A stretch of 64,000 bases of DNA from Xanthomonas sp. AM6 (GCF_025665335.1 NZ_CP106869.1:1018501-1082500), one strand, 5' to 3'. Shown: positions 1 through 11,727, counted from the first letter of the stretch. Notes: generated by a model from the sequence alone, not told the origin. Translations and numbers: made by a program.

Positions 1-120
1 GCCACGCCTGGCTGCATTCGTCGCATTGGTTTGCCGAATCTGCCCGTTGGCGCCACATGGCGCGCGTGCGCCGTGCCGTGATTCCCACCCAAACGCAGAT
101 CGTCGTTGCCTTAGTCGCGC

Positions 121-2445
121 ATGTCCTCGCCATCTCCTGCCACCCCGCTGCTTCCGGAACGGATGCAGGTCGGCGATTGCCTGGTGCTGCTGTCGCTGCG
201 CGAAGTGCATGCGCCGCGCGCGCGGCGGCCGCAGCGGCTCACGCCCAAGGCGATGGGCGTGCTGCGCGTGCTGCTGGCGCAGCCGGGGCAGGTGGTGGAG
301 CGCGAGGCGCTGCTGGCCCAGGTCTGGCCGGACACGCAGCCGACCAACGACGTGGTGACCCAGGCCATCACCCAATTGCGCAAGGCCTTCGCCGCCGGCG
401 CCAAGGGCGACGCGCCGGCCTACATCGAGACCCTGGCCAAGACCGGCTACCGGCTGGTGGCGCCGGTGCAGGCCTTGCCGGAGGTGGAGGCCGGGACGAG
501 CGCGCCGGCCGCTGCGGCGGTGGCCGACGGCGTCTCCCTCGACGCCGTGCCGCACGCAGCCGCCGCCGCGCCGCCTGTGGCGGTGGCACCGCCTGCGCTG
601 CCGCGCCGCATGCAGGTGGTGCTGGCCGCTGTTGCCGGCGCCGGCCTGATGCTGCTGGCGATGCTGCTGTGGTGGTTGCCGTCCGGCAGCCAGGGCCCGG
701 CGGACAGCGAGCAGGAGCGGGTGGTCGGCAGCCCGGAGCGGCCGTACCGGCTGATCACCACGATGCCGGGCTTCGAGCTGGAGCCAGCCTTGTCGCCGGA
801 CGGCACGCAGGTGGCGTACGCCGCCGGGATCGAGGGCCGCGCAGGCACGCAGTTGCTGGTGCAGGCGACCGGCCGTGCCGCCGGCAGCGCGCCGGCGCGG
901 CCGCTGGTCGTGCCGGGCGTGGGCCATTCCGACCGCCTGCCGGCCTGGTCGCCGGACGGAAAGCGCATCGCCTTCGCCCGGCTGGGGCCGGACGGGCAAT
1001 GCCAGGTGCTGGTGGCGGCCGCCGACGGGCACCAGGCGCCGCGCCCGGCCGTGCGCTGCGACGGCACCGAACTGCTCAGTTTCGATTGGACCCCGGACGG
1101 TCGCGGCCTGCTGTTCGGCAGCATGACCGGACGCCAGCCTGCCCGCGGGATCCGCGTGCTCGACCTGTCCAGCGGCCGCTGGCGCGCGCTGCCGTATCCG
1201 GTCGCTGCCGGCGCGTTCGACTACGCGCCGCGCTATTCCCCCGACGGGCAGTGGATCGCGTTCGTGCGCAACCCGCAGATGGGCGGCCTGTGGCGGGTGC
1301 CGGCCGCCGGCGGCCAGGCCGAGCCGCTGACCCGCGAGTTCGCCGAGATCCGCGGCTGGGACTGGACCCGCGACGGCCGCGGCATCGTGTTCGGGCGCCG
1401 GGTCGACAGCGAGACCCGCCTGTACCGGCTGGATACCGCCTCGCGGCGCCTGCGCGACCTGGGCCTGGGCGACGCGCAGTCGCCGACCGTGTCGCGCGAC
1501 GGCGAGCGCCTCGCCTTCGTGCACCGGCGCCCGCAGTTCGCGCTGTACCGCATCGCCGCCGGCGATGGCCGCGGCAAGCGCGAGAGCCAGCGCCTGTTCG
1601 CCTCCACCGGGCGCGACAGCCAGCCGGTGATCGCGCCCGATGGCCGCCAGTTGGTCTTCACGTCGGACCGCTCCGGCAGCTTTGCGCTGTGGTGGGGCGA
1701 CGTGACCCGGCCGCAGTCGCTGCGGCTGATCGAGGGGCTGCGCCCGGAAACGCGGCAGCCGCCGGCGTGGTCGGCCGACAGCCAGTCGCTGCTGGTCAGC
1801 GGCCGCGACGCGCAGGGGCGCTCGGTGATCTACGAAGTGCGGCCGCAATCGGGCAGCGTGGTCCCCTTGCCGGTGCCGTCCGGCGAACCGCTGCAGGCGG
1901 CGTACACCGCCGACCCGGGGCAGGTGCTGGTCCTGCTCGGCGAGCATGGCCGCACCCGCCTGCAGCTGTATGACCGCCGCAGCCTGCCGTGGCGGCGCCT
2001 GGCGGCGCTGGACGACGTCTCGCAGCTGCGCGTGGACCCGCTCGGCCGGCAGGTGCTGTTCACCCGCCTGGCGCGCAGTGGCCTGTGGCGCGCCGACGCC
2101 GCGCTGGACCCGGGCAGCGTGGCGGCGGTCGACACCGCGGTGCCGTCGCTGTGGCGCTACCGGACCTGGGCGATCGGCGCGGCCGGCGAGGTGCGCTACC
2201 TGTTCCCGACCGGCGAGTGCGCCAGCCGGCTGGCGCGGATCGGCGGCGGCCTCAGCGACAGCGTGTGCCTGGACCGCGACCGGCTCAGTTCGGTCAACGG
2301 CTTCAGCCTCGATCCGCGCAGCGGCGACGTGTATGCGTCGCTGGCGGTGGAGGACGGCAGCGACATCGGCTTCATGCGCATGCCCGCGAGCACCGGCTGG
2401 TTCTCGGTGATCACGTCCAAGTGGCTGCTGCGCAAGGAAAAATGA
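121..2445 (+). CDS. Membrane-anchored winged-helix regulator with C-terminal beta-propeller (ToxR/CadC-like)
   Basis: 774 aa. Residues ~15-115 form an OmpR/PhoB-type winged-helix DNA-binding domain, ending in the typical ETLAKTGYRLVAPV strand-wing. An Ala/Pro linker leads to one membrane segment at ~164-186 (MQVVLAAVAGAGLMLLAMLLWW). The remainder, presumably periplasmic, is a row of PD40/TolB-type propeller blades (SPDGTQVAYAAG, SPDGKRIAFARL, SPDGQWIAFVR, RDGERLAFVH, PDGRQLVFTSDRSGSF). This is the CadC/ToxR plan: DNA binding inside, sensing outside. The ligand is unknown. An AraC regulator and a TonB receptor follow on the same strand, so a role in their control is plausible but inferred. No clear ribosome site precedes the chosen ATG. 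The preceding 120 bases hold no recognisable gene. Confidence 0.85.
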   Translation: MSSPSPATPLLPERMQVGDCLVLLSLREVHAPRARRPQRLTPKAMGVLRVLLAQPGQVVEREALLAQVWPDTQPTNDVVTQAITQLRKAFAAGAKGDAPAYIETLAKTGYRLVAPVQALPEVEAGTSAPAAAAVADGVSLDAVPHAAAAAPPVAVAPPALPRRMQVVLAAVAGAGLMLLAMLLWWLPSGSQGPADSEQERVVGSPERPYRLITTMPGFELEPALSPDGTQVAYAAGIEGRAGTQLLVQATGRAAGSAPARPLVVPGVGHSDRLPAWSPDGKRIAFARLGPDGQCQVLVAAADGHQAPRPAVRCDGTELLSFDWTPDGRGLLFGSMTGRQPARGIRVLDLSSGRWRALPYPVAAGAFDYAPRYSPDGQWIAFVRNPQMGGLWRVPAAGGQAEPLTREFAEIRGWDWTRDGRGIVFGRRVDSETRLYRLDTASRRLRDLGLGDAQSPTVSRDGERLAFVHRRPQFALYRIAAGDGRGKRESQRLFASTGRDSQPVIAPDGRQLVFTSDRSGSFALWWGDVTRPQSLRLIEGLRPETRQPPAWSADSQSLLVSGRDAQGRSVIYEVRPQSGSVVPLPVPSGEPLQAAYTADPGQVLVLLGEHGRTRLQLYDRRSLPWRRLAALDDVSQLRVDPLGRQVLFTRLARSGLWRADAALDPGSVAAVDTAVPSLWRYRTWAIGAAGEVRYLFPTGECASRLARIGGGLSDSVCLDRDRLSSVNGFSLDPRSGDVYASLAVEDGSDIGFMRMPASTGWFSVITSKWLLRKEK

Positions 2446-2566
2446 GCATCGTAAGTCGTTCGTGACGACTTCGTGCCGATTTCGGACAAACATCGCCACA
2501 TCGTCCTGACCCTGCCGCCACATCCGGCAAGACTGCGCGCCGGTTCGAGCAAAGCGGGTGCAACGG

Positions 2567-3463
2567 ATGCGACAGATATTCCTGGCCGATCGTGGGCAAC
2601 AACTGATCCTGGACAACGAGGACGCGCCGCTCGGCTCGGCCTGCCTGGGCGTGGCGCGGCTGGGCAGCCTGCAGGCCGGGGCCGCCGCGTTCACGGTGTG
2701 GATCCAGCTGCGCGGCAGCGCCTGGATCGATGCCAAGGAAGGCCGCTTCGAACTGCGCCGCGGGCAATGGCTGGCGCTCGAGCGTGATTCGCGGCCGCTG
2801 CTGCAGGCCGATCGCGACGGGCTGTGCATCGGCCTGAGCCTGGACGCCGACGCATTGAAGGCGCTGGGGCGCATGGCCGACGCGACCCTGTACGCCGGCC
2901 GCGGCGTCCTGCCGGCGCGCGAGGCGCGGATCGCGCTGCGGCTGTGGCGGCAGGCGGCGGCGCGGCCGGGCGACGTGCTGGCGATGCGCCCGGTGCTGCT
3001 GCATCTGGCCGCGATGCAGGGCGAGCTGTCGCACCGCGTGCAGCGCTGCCCGGGCCGTTCGCGGGTGCGCAAGCGCCAGGTGTTCGGGCGCATGCAGCGC
3101 GCGCACCTGTATCTGGAAGGGCACCGCGACCGCGTGGTGCGGATCAGCGAACTGGCCGAACTGACCAACTTCTCCAGCTGGTACCTGTCCAAGACCTTCC
3201 AGAGCCTGTACGAGGAAAGCCCGCAGGCGCTGTCGGCGCGGCTGCGCCTGGAGCGCGCCGCGGACCTGCTGCGCGACACGACGATGATGATTGGCGAGGT
3301 CGCCGCAGCCAGCGGCTTCGACAATTGCTGCAGCTTCGCCCGCGCCTTCCGTGCGCGCTTCGGCGTCTCCGCTTCGCAATATCGACAGGCGGTGGCGGTG
3401 CCGCCAGATTCGGCAAAGTCTGCGAACGGCCGCGGCAAAGCAGCCATGCTCACCGGAACGTAA
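2567..3463 (+). CDS. AraC family transcriptional regulator
   Basis: 298 aa from the ATG used here; an in-frame GTG three codons upstream (2558) is an alternative. The N-terminal ~170 residues resemble an AraC cupin-type sensing domain without a clear ligand signature. The last ~100 residues hold the double helix-turn-helix of the family: VRISELAELTNFSSWYLSK for the first helix pair and IGEVAAASGFDNCCSFARAF for the second, then the FGVSASQYR end motif. It lies 49 bp before a TonB receptor on the same strand and is the most obvious local candidate to control it. Two consecutive cysteines sit in the second recognition region. Confidence 0.85.
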   Translation: MRQIFLADRGQQLILDNEDAPLGSACLGVARLGSLQAGAAAFTVWIQLRGSAWIDAKEGRFELRRGQWLALERDSRPLLQADRDGLCIGLSLDADALKALGRMADATLYAGRGVLPAREARIALRLWRQAAARPGDVLAMRPVLLHLAAMQGELSHRVQRCPGRSRVRKRQVFGRMQRAHLYLEGHRDRVVRISELAELTNFSSWYLSKTFQSLYEESPQALSARLRLERAADLLRDTTMMIGEVAAASGFDNCCSFARAFRARFGVSASQYRQAVAVPPDSAKSANGRGKAAMLTGT

Positions 3464-3511
3464 CGTGCCGAGGGCGCTTAACACGCCCCTAACGTTACCC
3501 TGGAGAGATTG

Positions 3512-6388
3512 ATGAACCTTCGCACTTCCGCAGTGCGGCTGGGCCTGTTGCCCGCCAGCATCGCGATCGCGTTGACGCCGGCCATCGCCGGCGCGCAAGA
3601 GTCCGCCGCCACCGATGGCAACCCGACCAACCTCGACCGCATCGAGGTCACTGGTTCGCGCATCCGTCAGGCCAGTTCCGAGACCGCGCAGCCGGTAATC
3701 GCGCTGCAGCGCGCCGACATCGAGAAGCAGGGCTACACCAGCGTCGCCGATATCGTGCAGAACCTGTCGGCGACCGGTTCGCCGGCGATCAGCCGCGCCG
3801 ACGCGCTGTCCTCCGGCGAAGAAGTCGGCGGCCAGTACGTCGACCTGCGTAACCTGGGTCCGCAGCGCACCCTGGTGCTGCTGGACGGCAAGCGCATGGG
3901 CGTCAGCTCCGGCGGCTATACCGATCTGGCCTCGATCCCGACCTCGATGGTCGAGCGCGTGGAAGTGCTGACCGACGGCGCCTCGGCGCTGTACGGCTCC
4001 GACGCCATCGCCGGCGTGATCAACGTGATCACCCGCAAGAACTTCGACGGTCTGGAAGCCAGCGCCTATGTCGGCCAGTACGGCCAGGGCGACGGCCACA
4101 AGGAAACCTACAACTTCGTCTACGGCGCCAGCAACGACCGCGGTTCCCTGACCCTCGGCGCCGAGTACAGCAAGGAAGATCCGGTCTACGCCAAGGACCG
4201 CGATTACAGCGCGTCGCCGAACGGCTATTTCCACCCGGTTCCGACCGCCGATGAGTCCAACGGCTGGAGCGCGATCAGCGAGAAGGGCGTGCTGATCGAC
4301 GGTTCGGGCAACATGTATTCGCTGAATCCGGGCGGCAATCCGCGCAACTTCGCCGACTACCACGAGTTCAGCAACGCCGACCTGTCCAACCCGAGCCAGC
4401 AGATGTTTCTGCAGACCGGGATCGAGCGCCGCTCGGTGTTCGCCAACGGCAACTTCGATTTCACCGACAACGTTCGCGGTACCGCCAGCGTGCTGTACAC
4501 CGAGCGCGAGACGCTGCAGCAGATCGCCGGCTATCCGTACCGTTCGGTGGCCTACGACACCGCGCTGTCGGGCCAGAGCTACTTCAATCCGCTGCCGGGC
4601 CAGGACGTCGACTTCATGCGCCGTACCTGGGAAGTGCCGCGCCAGACCCGTTCGGAGCTGAACACCTTCCGCTTCAGCGGCGGGCTCGAAGGTTCGTTCC
4701 AGTTGGGCGACAACTACTGGGATTGGGACGTCGGCTACGTCTACAACCGCAATAAGGGCACCAAGACCGGCACCGGCAACCTGTTCATTCCGAATGTGCA
4801 GAACGCGGTCGGCCCGTCGTTCCTGGACAGCGACGGCGTGGTCAAGTGCGGCTCCGCCGGCAACGTGATCGCCGGCTGCATGCCGTGGAACCCGCTGTTG
4901 CCGAACGGCGCCGCCGGTGCCGGTTCGCTGTCCGATCCGGCGCTGCAGGCCTATCTGTTCCTGCCGTCGCACGACACCTCCGAAACCATCACCAAGGTCT
5001 ACAGCGCCAACCTCAGCGGCACCATCATGGCGCTGCCGGCCGGCGACCTGGCGATGGCCGCCGGCATCGAGCACCGCAGCGAAGACGCGCGCTACGATCC
5101 CGACGCCCTGCTGCAGTCCGGCCTGAGCACCGACCTGGCCGGCGCGCCGACCAAGGGCGGCTACTCGCTGGACGAGGTGTACCTGGAGTTCAACATCCCG
5201 GTGCTGGCCGACATGCCGTTCGCCAAGGAACTGTCGTTCGACGTGGCCGGTCGCTATTCCGACTACGACACCTTCGGCGACACCACCAACAGCAAGTTCG
5301 GCCTGAAGTGGAAGCCGATCGACGACCTGCTGGTGCGCGGTACCTACGCCACCGGCTTCCGTGCGCCGACCGTGTCGGACCTGTACGGCGGCACCTCGCA
5401 GACCTTCGACTCCTACACCGATCCGTGCGACACCCTGTTCGGTGCCGCCACCCGCAATGCGGGCGTGGCCGGGCGCTGCGGCGCCGCGGTGCCGGCGAAC
5501 TTCCGCCAGGAAGCCTCCGGTGGCGTGAATGCCAGCGGCCCCGGGTCGCAGTCGAATTACGCGTACCTGTCCGGTTCCAACCCCGAGCTGCTGCCGGAAA
5601 CCTCCAAGACCTACACGCTGGGCCTGGTGTACAGCCCGAGCTACGTGAATGGCCTGGACATCAGTCTGGACTGGTGGAAGATCCGCATCGACGACGTCAT
5701 CGCCGCCGAGTCGGTCACCTCCATCCTCAACCAGTGCTACGTGCAGAACATCGGCGCGGCCTGCGATCGGTTCGTGCGTGACGCCACCAGCGGCCAGGTC
5801 GTCGACGTGACCCGTACCCTGATCAACGGCGGCTACCAGGAAACCGCCGGCTACGATCTGGGCGTGCGTTATCGCCTGGCCGATACCGGCTTCGGCAACT
5901 TCGTGTTCGACTGGAAGACCACCTACGTGGACTACCAGGAATACAAGCGCGACAACGAGTCCGAAACGCCGATCGAACAGCACAATGGCTGGGGCAGCAG
6001 CGACTGGGGCTCCAACTTCCGCGTGCGTTCCAACCTGAACGTGGATTGGAGCTACGGCAACTTCGGCGTCAACTGGGGCGTGCGTTACTACTCCGGTCTG
6101 CGCGAGGCCTGCGCCTACGACCTGAGCGGCGGTTCGGAGTGCAATGAGCCGGGCTTCACCTCCGCGTACACGCTGGAGCAGCCGTCGCGCACGGTCGGTT
6201 CCAACACGTTCCACGACGTGCAGATCCGCTACAACGCGCCGTGGGATGCCACGGTGTCGCTCGGCGCCAACAACGTGTTCAATCACGAGGGCCCGATCAT
6301 GTACAGCCAGCCGAACTCGAACTTCTCCTACAACGGCAGCTTCGACATCGGCCGCATGCTCTACATGAAGTACACCCAGCGCTTCTGA
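3512..6388 (+). CDS. TonB-dependent outer-membrane receptor
   Basis: 958 aa. Start at ATG 3512, preceded by GGAGAG at 3502-3507 (the frame also opens with a TTG one codon earlier). The signal peptide ends near ALTPAIAGAQ. A plug domain (~45-170) carries LDRIEVTGSRIR, the TLVLLDGKR segment and VEVLTDGASALYGSDAIAGVINVITRK. The 22-strand barrel follows and ends in the aromatic C-terminus MKYTQRF recognised for outer-membrane assembly. The plug type is that of the large Xanthomonas receptor subfamily used for carbohydrate or peptide-like substrates; the substrate cannot be read from sequence. A strong terminator follows directly. Confidence 0.92.
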   Translation: MNLRTSAVRLGLLPASIAIALTPAIAGAQESAATDGNPTNLDRIEVTGSRIRQASSETAQPVIALQRADIEKQGYTSVADIVQNLSATGSPAISRADALSSGEEVGGQYVDLRNLGPQRTLVLLDGKRMGVSSGGYTDLASIPTSMVERVEVLTDGASALYGSDAIAGVINVITRKNFDGLEASAYVGQYGQGDGHKETYNFVYGASNDRGSLTLGAEYSKEDPVYAKDRDYSASPNGYFHPVPTADESNGWSAISEKGVLIDGSGNMYSLNPGGNPRNFADYHEFSNADLSNPSQQMFLQTGIERRSVFANGNFDFTDNVRGTASVLYTERETLQQIAGYPYRSVAYDTALSGQSYFNPLPGQDVDFMRRTWEVPRQTRSELNTFRFSGGLEGSFQLGDNYWDWDVGYVYNRNKGTKTGTGNLFIPNVQNAVGPSFLDSDGVVKCGSAGNVIAGCMPWNPLLPNGAAGAGSLSDPALQAYLFLPSHDTSETITKVYSANLSGTIMALPAGDLAMAAGIEHRSEDARYDPDALLQSGLSTDLAGAPTKGGYSLDEVYLEFNIPVLADMPFAKELSFDVAGRYSDYDTFGDTTNSKFGLKWKPIDDLLVRGTYATGFRAPTVSDLYGGTSQTFDSYTDPCDTLFGAATRNAGVAGRCGAAVPANFRQEASGGVNASGPGSQSNYAYLSGSNPELLPETSKTYTLGLVYSPSYVNGLDISLDWWKIRIDDVIAAESVTSILNQCYVQNIGAACDRFVRDATSGQVVDVTRTLINGGYQETAGYDLGVRYRLADTGFGNFVFDWKTTYVDYQEYKRDNESETPIEQHNGWGSSDWGSNFRVRSNLNVDWSYGNFGVNWGVRYYSGLREACAYDLSGGSECNEPGFTSAYTLEQPSRTVGSNTFHDVQIRYNAPWDATVSLGANNVFNHEGPIMYSQPNSNFSYNGSFDIGRMLYMKYTQRF

Positions 6389-6408
6389 TCCACCAGCGTC
6401 TGAGCAAG

Positions 6409-6442
6409 AAAAAAGACGGGCCGCAAGGCCCGTCTTTTTTTT
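6409..6442 (+). terminator. Rho-independent terminator after TonB receptor
   Basis: A perfect 8-bp stem GACGGGCC/GGCCCGTC with a GCAA tetraloop is flanked by A6 upstream and T8 downstream. It begins 20 bp after the receptor stop codon. The A/T symmetry could let it work in both directions. Confidence 0.93.
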
Positions 6443-6501
6443 GCGGCTCCGGCCAGCGCTGGCGAGCAGCGAGCAGCGAAAGAAGCGGCAGGAGCTGTTT
6501 T

Positions 6502-6570
6502 TGTAGGAGCGACTTCAGTCGCGACGGGGCATTGCCGGTGAAGCCGTCGCGACTGAAGTCGCTCCTGCAA
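6502..6570. repeat. Intergenic inverted repeat, GTCGCGACTGAAGTCGCTCC family
   Basis: Two arms (TGTAGGAGCGACTTCAGTCG and its complement) are separated by a short spacer and could fold as a long hairpin. The same element recurs around 34.6 kb and 57.8 kb, with single arms near 16.6, 16.84, 19.86 and 19.98 kb. Confidence 0.85.
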
Positions 6571-6906
6571 ACGGCAGCAGTGCCCGTGCCAAGGCATCGC
6601 TGGCTGAGCTGTTATGGCGGGGATGCCGCTTGCAGGTGACGGATGGGCAGTGCAGCCAAGCTGGGTGCCCGCTCGGGTCGCCCGCGAGCGATGCGGGATC
6701 GCCGAACCGCCGGAATCGTCCGAGACGCTACCTAATGGCTTCGAAGAAAATCAGCTATCCCCCGGCCGATTGGTTGCCGGAATGCCGACAGCCACTGGCA
6801 GCAGCCCCGCGTGGGGGCTGTCATGGTTCCGATACGCTCGCATGGCCCTGCCAGTTCGGGAGGCTCACTCCCACGAGCGTCCGCACAGCGAGGGCGGGCG
6901 CCGCGG
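6571..6906. other. Gene-free stretch of about 335 bp
   Basis: No convincing coding frame. The only structure seen is a 7-bp hairpin CAGCCCC/GGGGCTG at 6802-6820 with no T-tract, about 85 bp beyond the stop of the leftward HDOD gene. Confidence 0.5.
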
Positions 6907-8019
6907 CTACGCCGAAGTCAGCCCCATCAGGTTTTCCGCCTGTTCGCGCCAGGTCGGCAGCTTGTTCAGCGTACCGGTCTTGGCCAGGTAGTCCTCGTCG
7001 ATCTCCGAGCCGCTGGCCAGCGCCATCGCCACGTGCACCGCGCCGGTGACCCAGAAGCTGCGGGTGCTGGAACGTTGCGGCTGGCGGTGGAACGCCACCG
7101 CCTCGATGATCGGCATCGGCAGGCCCCACACGCCGAGCAGGTAGGCGCCGGCCTCGGCATGGCCGGGACGATCGTCGTTCGGGTCGGCCGGCTCGCGCTC
7201 GTTGCGGATGCCCGGCAGCAGCAGGCCGATATCGGCCAGCAACGCCGCGGTCGCGCCCAGTTCGGCGCTGGAGGACGGCAGCATCTTCGAGGCCAGCTTC
7301 GAGGCCAGCAGCGAGCGCTGCTGCAGCGCATTGCGTTCGGCATTGGACAAGGCCTGCACCGAGAACACCTCGCTGGCCAGGACCAGGTCGCGCAGGGTGG
7401 CGATGCCCAGCCGGGTCACCGCGGTGCGCAGGTCGGACATCGTGCGCCCGTTGGAGAAGTACGCCGAGTTGCACAGCTGCAGCACCTTGGCCGCGATCGC
7501 CGGGTCGGCCGAGACCAGCTTGGCCAGGTCGGCGGCGTTGGTGCCGTCGTCCTGTTCCAGCGCATGCATCAGACTCAGGTACAGGTGCGGCGGCGAAGGC
7601 AGTTTCTCGATGCGGCCGATGCTGGCGCGCAGCGTCTGGTTGCCGAGCAGTTCCTGCAGTTCCTCGATGCTGGTGACCGCTTCCAGCAGCATCTCCGGCG
7701 ACAGCGGCAGCGGCAGGAAACGGTGCGCCACACCGATGATCCGCGCCGGCGGGGCGCGATTGCTCTGCTCGGCCTCGATCAGCGCGATGCGGATGGTTTC
7801 CGGGCTCAGCGTGCGGATCTGGCCGAGCAGGGTGGCCGTGGTCAGGTCCGGCAGCGCCGGCGCGGCGATCACCGCATCCAATTGCACGGTGGCGGCGGCG
7901 GCGATGGCGGCATTGCCGTCGACCACGGTCTGGACCTGCCAGTCCTCGCCCAATTCGCGGATGTATTCGGTGACTTCGGCCGGCAGGCTCGCTTCGTCGC
8001 CGACGAACAGGATACGCAA
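6907..8019 (-). CDS. HDOD-domain protein with degenerate receiver-like N-terminus
   Basis: 370 aa from a TTG start (TTGCGTATCCTG) preceded at a fair distance by GGGGG; the open frame continues upstream, but those residues look non-coding. The first ~115 residues fold-match a response-regulator receiver (RILFVGDEASLPAEV), but the strand that should carry the phospho-accepting Asp reads LDAVIAAPALPD, so it is probably a pseudo-receiver. The HDOD domain follows from about residue 130 (LPSPPHLYLSLMHALEQ, VSADPAIAAKVLQLCNSAYF, TAVTRLGIATLRDLVLA). HDOD proteins are catalytically inactive relatives of HD hydrolases that act in signalling and motility regulation. The partner is unknown. Confidence 0.8.
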   Translation of the reverse strand: MRILFVGDEASLPAEVTEYIRELGEDWQVQTVVDGNAAIAAAATVQLDAVIAAPALPDLTTATLLGQIRTLSPETIRIALIEAEQSNRAPPARIIGVAHRFLPLPLSPEMLLEAVTSIEELQELLGNQTLRASIGRIEKLPSPPHLYLSLMHALEQDDGTNAADLAKLVSADPAIAAKVLQLCNSAYFSNGRTMSDLRTAVTRLGIATLRDLVLASEVFSVQALSNAERNALQQRSLLASKLASKMLPSSSAELGATAALLADIGLLLPGIRNEREPADPNDDRPGHAEAGAYLLGVWGLPMPIIEAVAFHRQPQRSSTRSFWVTGAVHVAMALASGSEIDEDYLAKTGTLNKLPTWREQAENLMGLTSA

Positions 8020-8172
8020 GAGACTACCCCCCAATAGCGGCCGGTTGACGCTCGCCCGGCCCGGACATTCGATCCGCAATGTACCCCAAACCCCGCGATG
8101 CGGCAGCGTTCGCCGTCGTAAAACGTGAAGCGGGTCAGCCGCGGCGGGCAGGCGCCCGCCGCGGCGCCGGAT

Positions 8173-8706
8173 TCAGGCGCCGGCCTTGTAGCGCTCGACC
8201 GCGTCCAGCAGGATCTGCTTGGCCTCGGCGGCGTTGCCCCAGCCGTCCAGCTTGACCCACTTGCCCTTCTCCAGGTCCTTGTAGTGCTCGAAGAAGTGGC
8301 CGATGCGCTCCATCCAGTGGCCGGAGACCTGGGTGATGTCCTCGATGTGGCCGTAGCCTTCGAACACCTTGGCCACAGGCACCGCCAGGATCTTCTCGTC
8401 GCTGCCGGCCTCGTCGCTCATCTTCAGCACGCCGACCGGGCGGCAGCGCACCACGCAGCCGGGCACCAGCGGCAGCGGCAGCACCACCAGCACGTCGGCC
8501 GGGTCGCCGTCGCCGCACAGGGTGTTGGGCACGTAGCCGTAGTTGCACGGATAGCGCATCGGCGTGGACAGGATGCGGTCGACGAAGATCGCGCCGCTGG
8601 CCTTGTCCACTTCGTACTTGACCGGCTCCGAATCCTTGGGGATTTCGATGACGACGTTGATTTCTTCCGGGAGATTCTTGCCGGAGTTGACCAGTTCCAG
8701 ACCCAT
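8173..8706 (-). CDS. ppa: Inorganic pyrophosphatase, family I
   Basis: 177 aa, normal length for a bacterial hexameric enzyme. It hydrolyses cytosolic PPi to phosphate and so pulls biosynthetic reactions forward. Seen motifs: the N-terminal [40 protein letters not shown] with the three Mg-binding aspartates, and [12 protein letters not shown]. It lies a few hundred bases from the membrane H+-pyrophosphatase, so two PPi-consuming enzymes and a PPi-using phosphofructokinase share one 8-kb neighbourhood. Confidence 0.96.
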   Translation of the reverse strand: MGLELVNSGKNLPEEINVVIEIPKDSEPVKYEVDKASGAIFVDRILSTPMRYPCNYGYVPNTLCGDGDPADVLVVLPLPLVPGCVVRCRPVGVLKMSDEAGSDEKILAVPVAKVFEGYGHIEDITQVSGHWMERIGHFFEHYKDLEKGKWVKLDGWGNAAEAKQILLDAVERYKAGA

Positions 8707-8895
8707 GCGCTAGCTCCAGTGGAGTGGCTTCTAAAGAGGCCTGCATTCTAGTCGGTTGGCTGTTGCAATGCAGCGCGGCCTATTCCTACAAGGCTTTCGG
8801 ACTCCGTACCCGTGCGCACGGGGAGGATCCCGATACTGCCCGGCCGGCCGCGGCGCGACGCTGTGCCCACAGTCCACCCACCAAGGAGCAAGGCG

Positions 8896-9381
8896 ATGAA
8901 AGGAATCCCGTTTTCGATGGGCCCGCTGCTGGCGGCCGCGCTGCTGGCCTTCGGCGCACCCGCCGCGCAGGCGCAGCAGGTCTACGTGGATGCGGTCGAC
9001 TATCCCAGCCCGGGCGCCGGCTGGGAGGCGTTCTACGACCTGGAGCGGCGGCTGGCCGAGGACTTCGACCAGATCTGCGGCGACACCTTCTGCGAGGGCG
9101 AGTACAGCGATTACCAGCCGCTGCGCTACCGCTGCTCGGTGCGCCAGCGCGACGGCGTGCTCGGCCAGTGCGTGTGGACCTTCGGCGCCAGCGAGGCCAG
9201 CATCGATCCGGCCACCGGCCAGGTGCTGGTCGATGCGAAGCTGTGGCAATGCCCCACGCCGCTGCAACCGCGGACCCGGCTGGCGGCGCTGTACAAGGCG
9301 CTGGCGGTGGAGCGCCCCTTGTTCGCGCCGCTGCCGCACAGCCAGCGCAGCGTCAACGACGGCCTGATCGAGTGTCTGTAG
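8896..9381 (+). CDS. Small secreted protein of unknown function
   Basis: 161 aa starting at ATG 8896, with AAGGAG at 8883-8888. It has a clear Sec signal peptide (MKGIPFSMGPLLAAALLAFG...AQA) and a mature part with several cysteines (QICGDTFCEGEYSDYQPLRYRCSV) suited to periplasmic disulfides. The middle segment, LGQCVWTFGASEASIDPATG, looks like a beta-rich fold. I recognise no family. A very stable hairpin separates it from the convergent hppA gene. Confidence 0.75.
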   Translation: MKGIPFSMGPLLAAALLAFGAPAAQAQQVYVDAVDYPSPGAGWEAFYDLERRLAEDFDQICGDTFCEGEYSDYQPLRYRCSVRQRDGVLGQCVWTFGASEASIDPATGQVLVDAKLWQCPTPLQPRTRLAALYKALAVERPLFAPLPHSQRSVNDGLIECL

Positions 9382-9393
9382 CGGCGATGCGTG

Positions 9394-9428
9394 CGCACCG
9401 GCGCTGGCGGATCGCCAGCGCCGGTGCG
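9394..9428. terminator. Hairpin between convergent genes (likely bidirectional terminator)
   Basis: CGCACCGGCGCTGGCG pairs perfectly with its downstream complement over 16 bp around a 3-base loop (GAT). It lies between the rightward secreted-protein gene and the leftward hppA. There is no T-run on either side, so it is not a textbook intrinsic terminator, but its position and stability suggest a transcription end or RNA 3'-stabiliser. Confidence 0.6.
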
Positions 9429-9441
9429 GTCAATGCCAGCC

Positions 9442-11469
<2,028 letters not shown>

Positions 11470-11727
11470 GACCCCTCCCAAGGATGTGGATGTCGCCCAA
11501 GCGGTGGACGTACAGCGGGATCACACCGAAAGGAGCCTGACGCATGCAACGACTCCGCGGCCGCAACGCGCCGGTGGTGCGTATCGCAATGTTCGACCTG
11601 GCCTGAACCGGGCCGAGTATGCGCCCGGGTCCTGCGCATCGCCAGCAGCGGGCCCGTGCATCGTGCCTTGGCGCCTCGTTCAGTCTGCGCGTGGCAGCGT
11701 GGCGCATCGCGTTCAAGGAGCAAGCCC

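Noticed and set aside
2411-6286. 1291-residue open frame antisense to the TonB receptor
   Set aside because: Val/Gly/Ala/Arg-rich shadow of a GC-rich gene with no domain; the sense frame is clearly a receptor.
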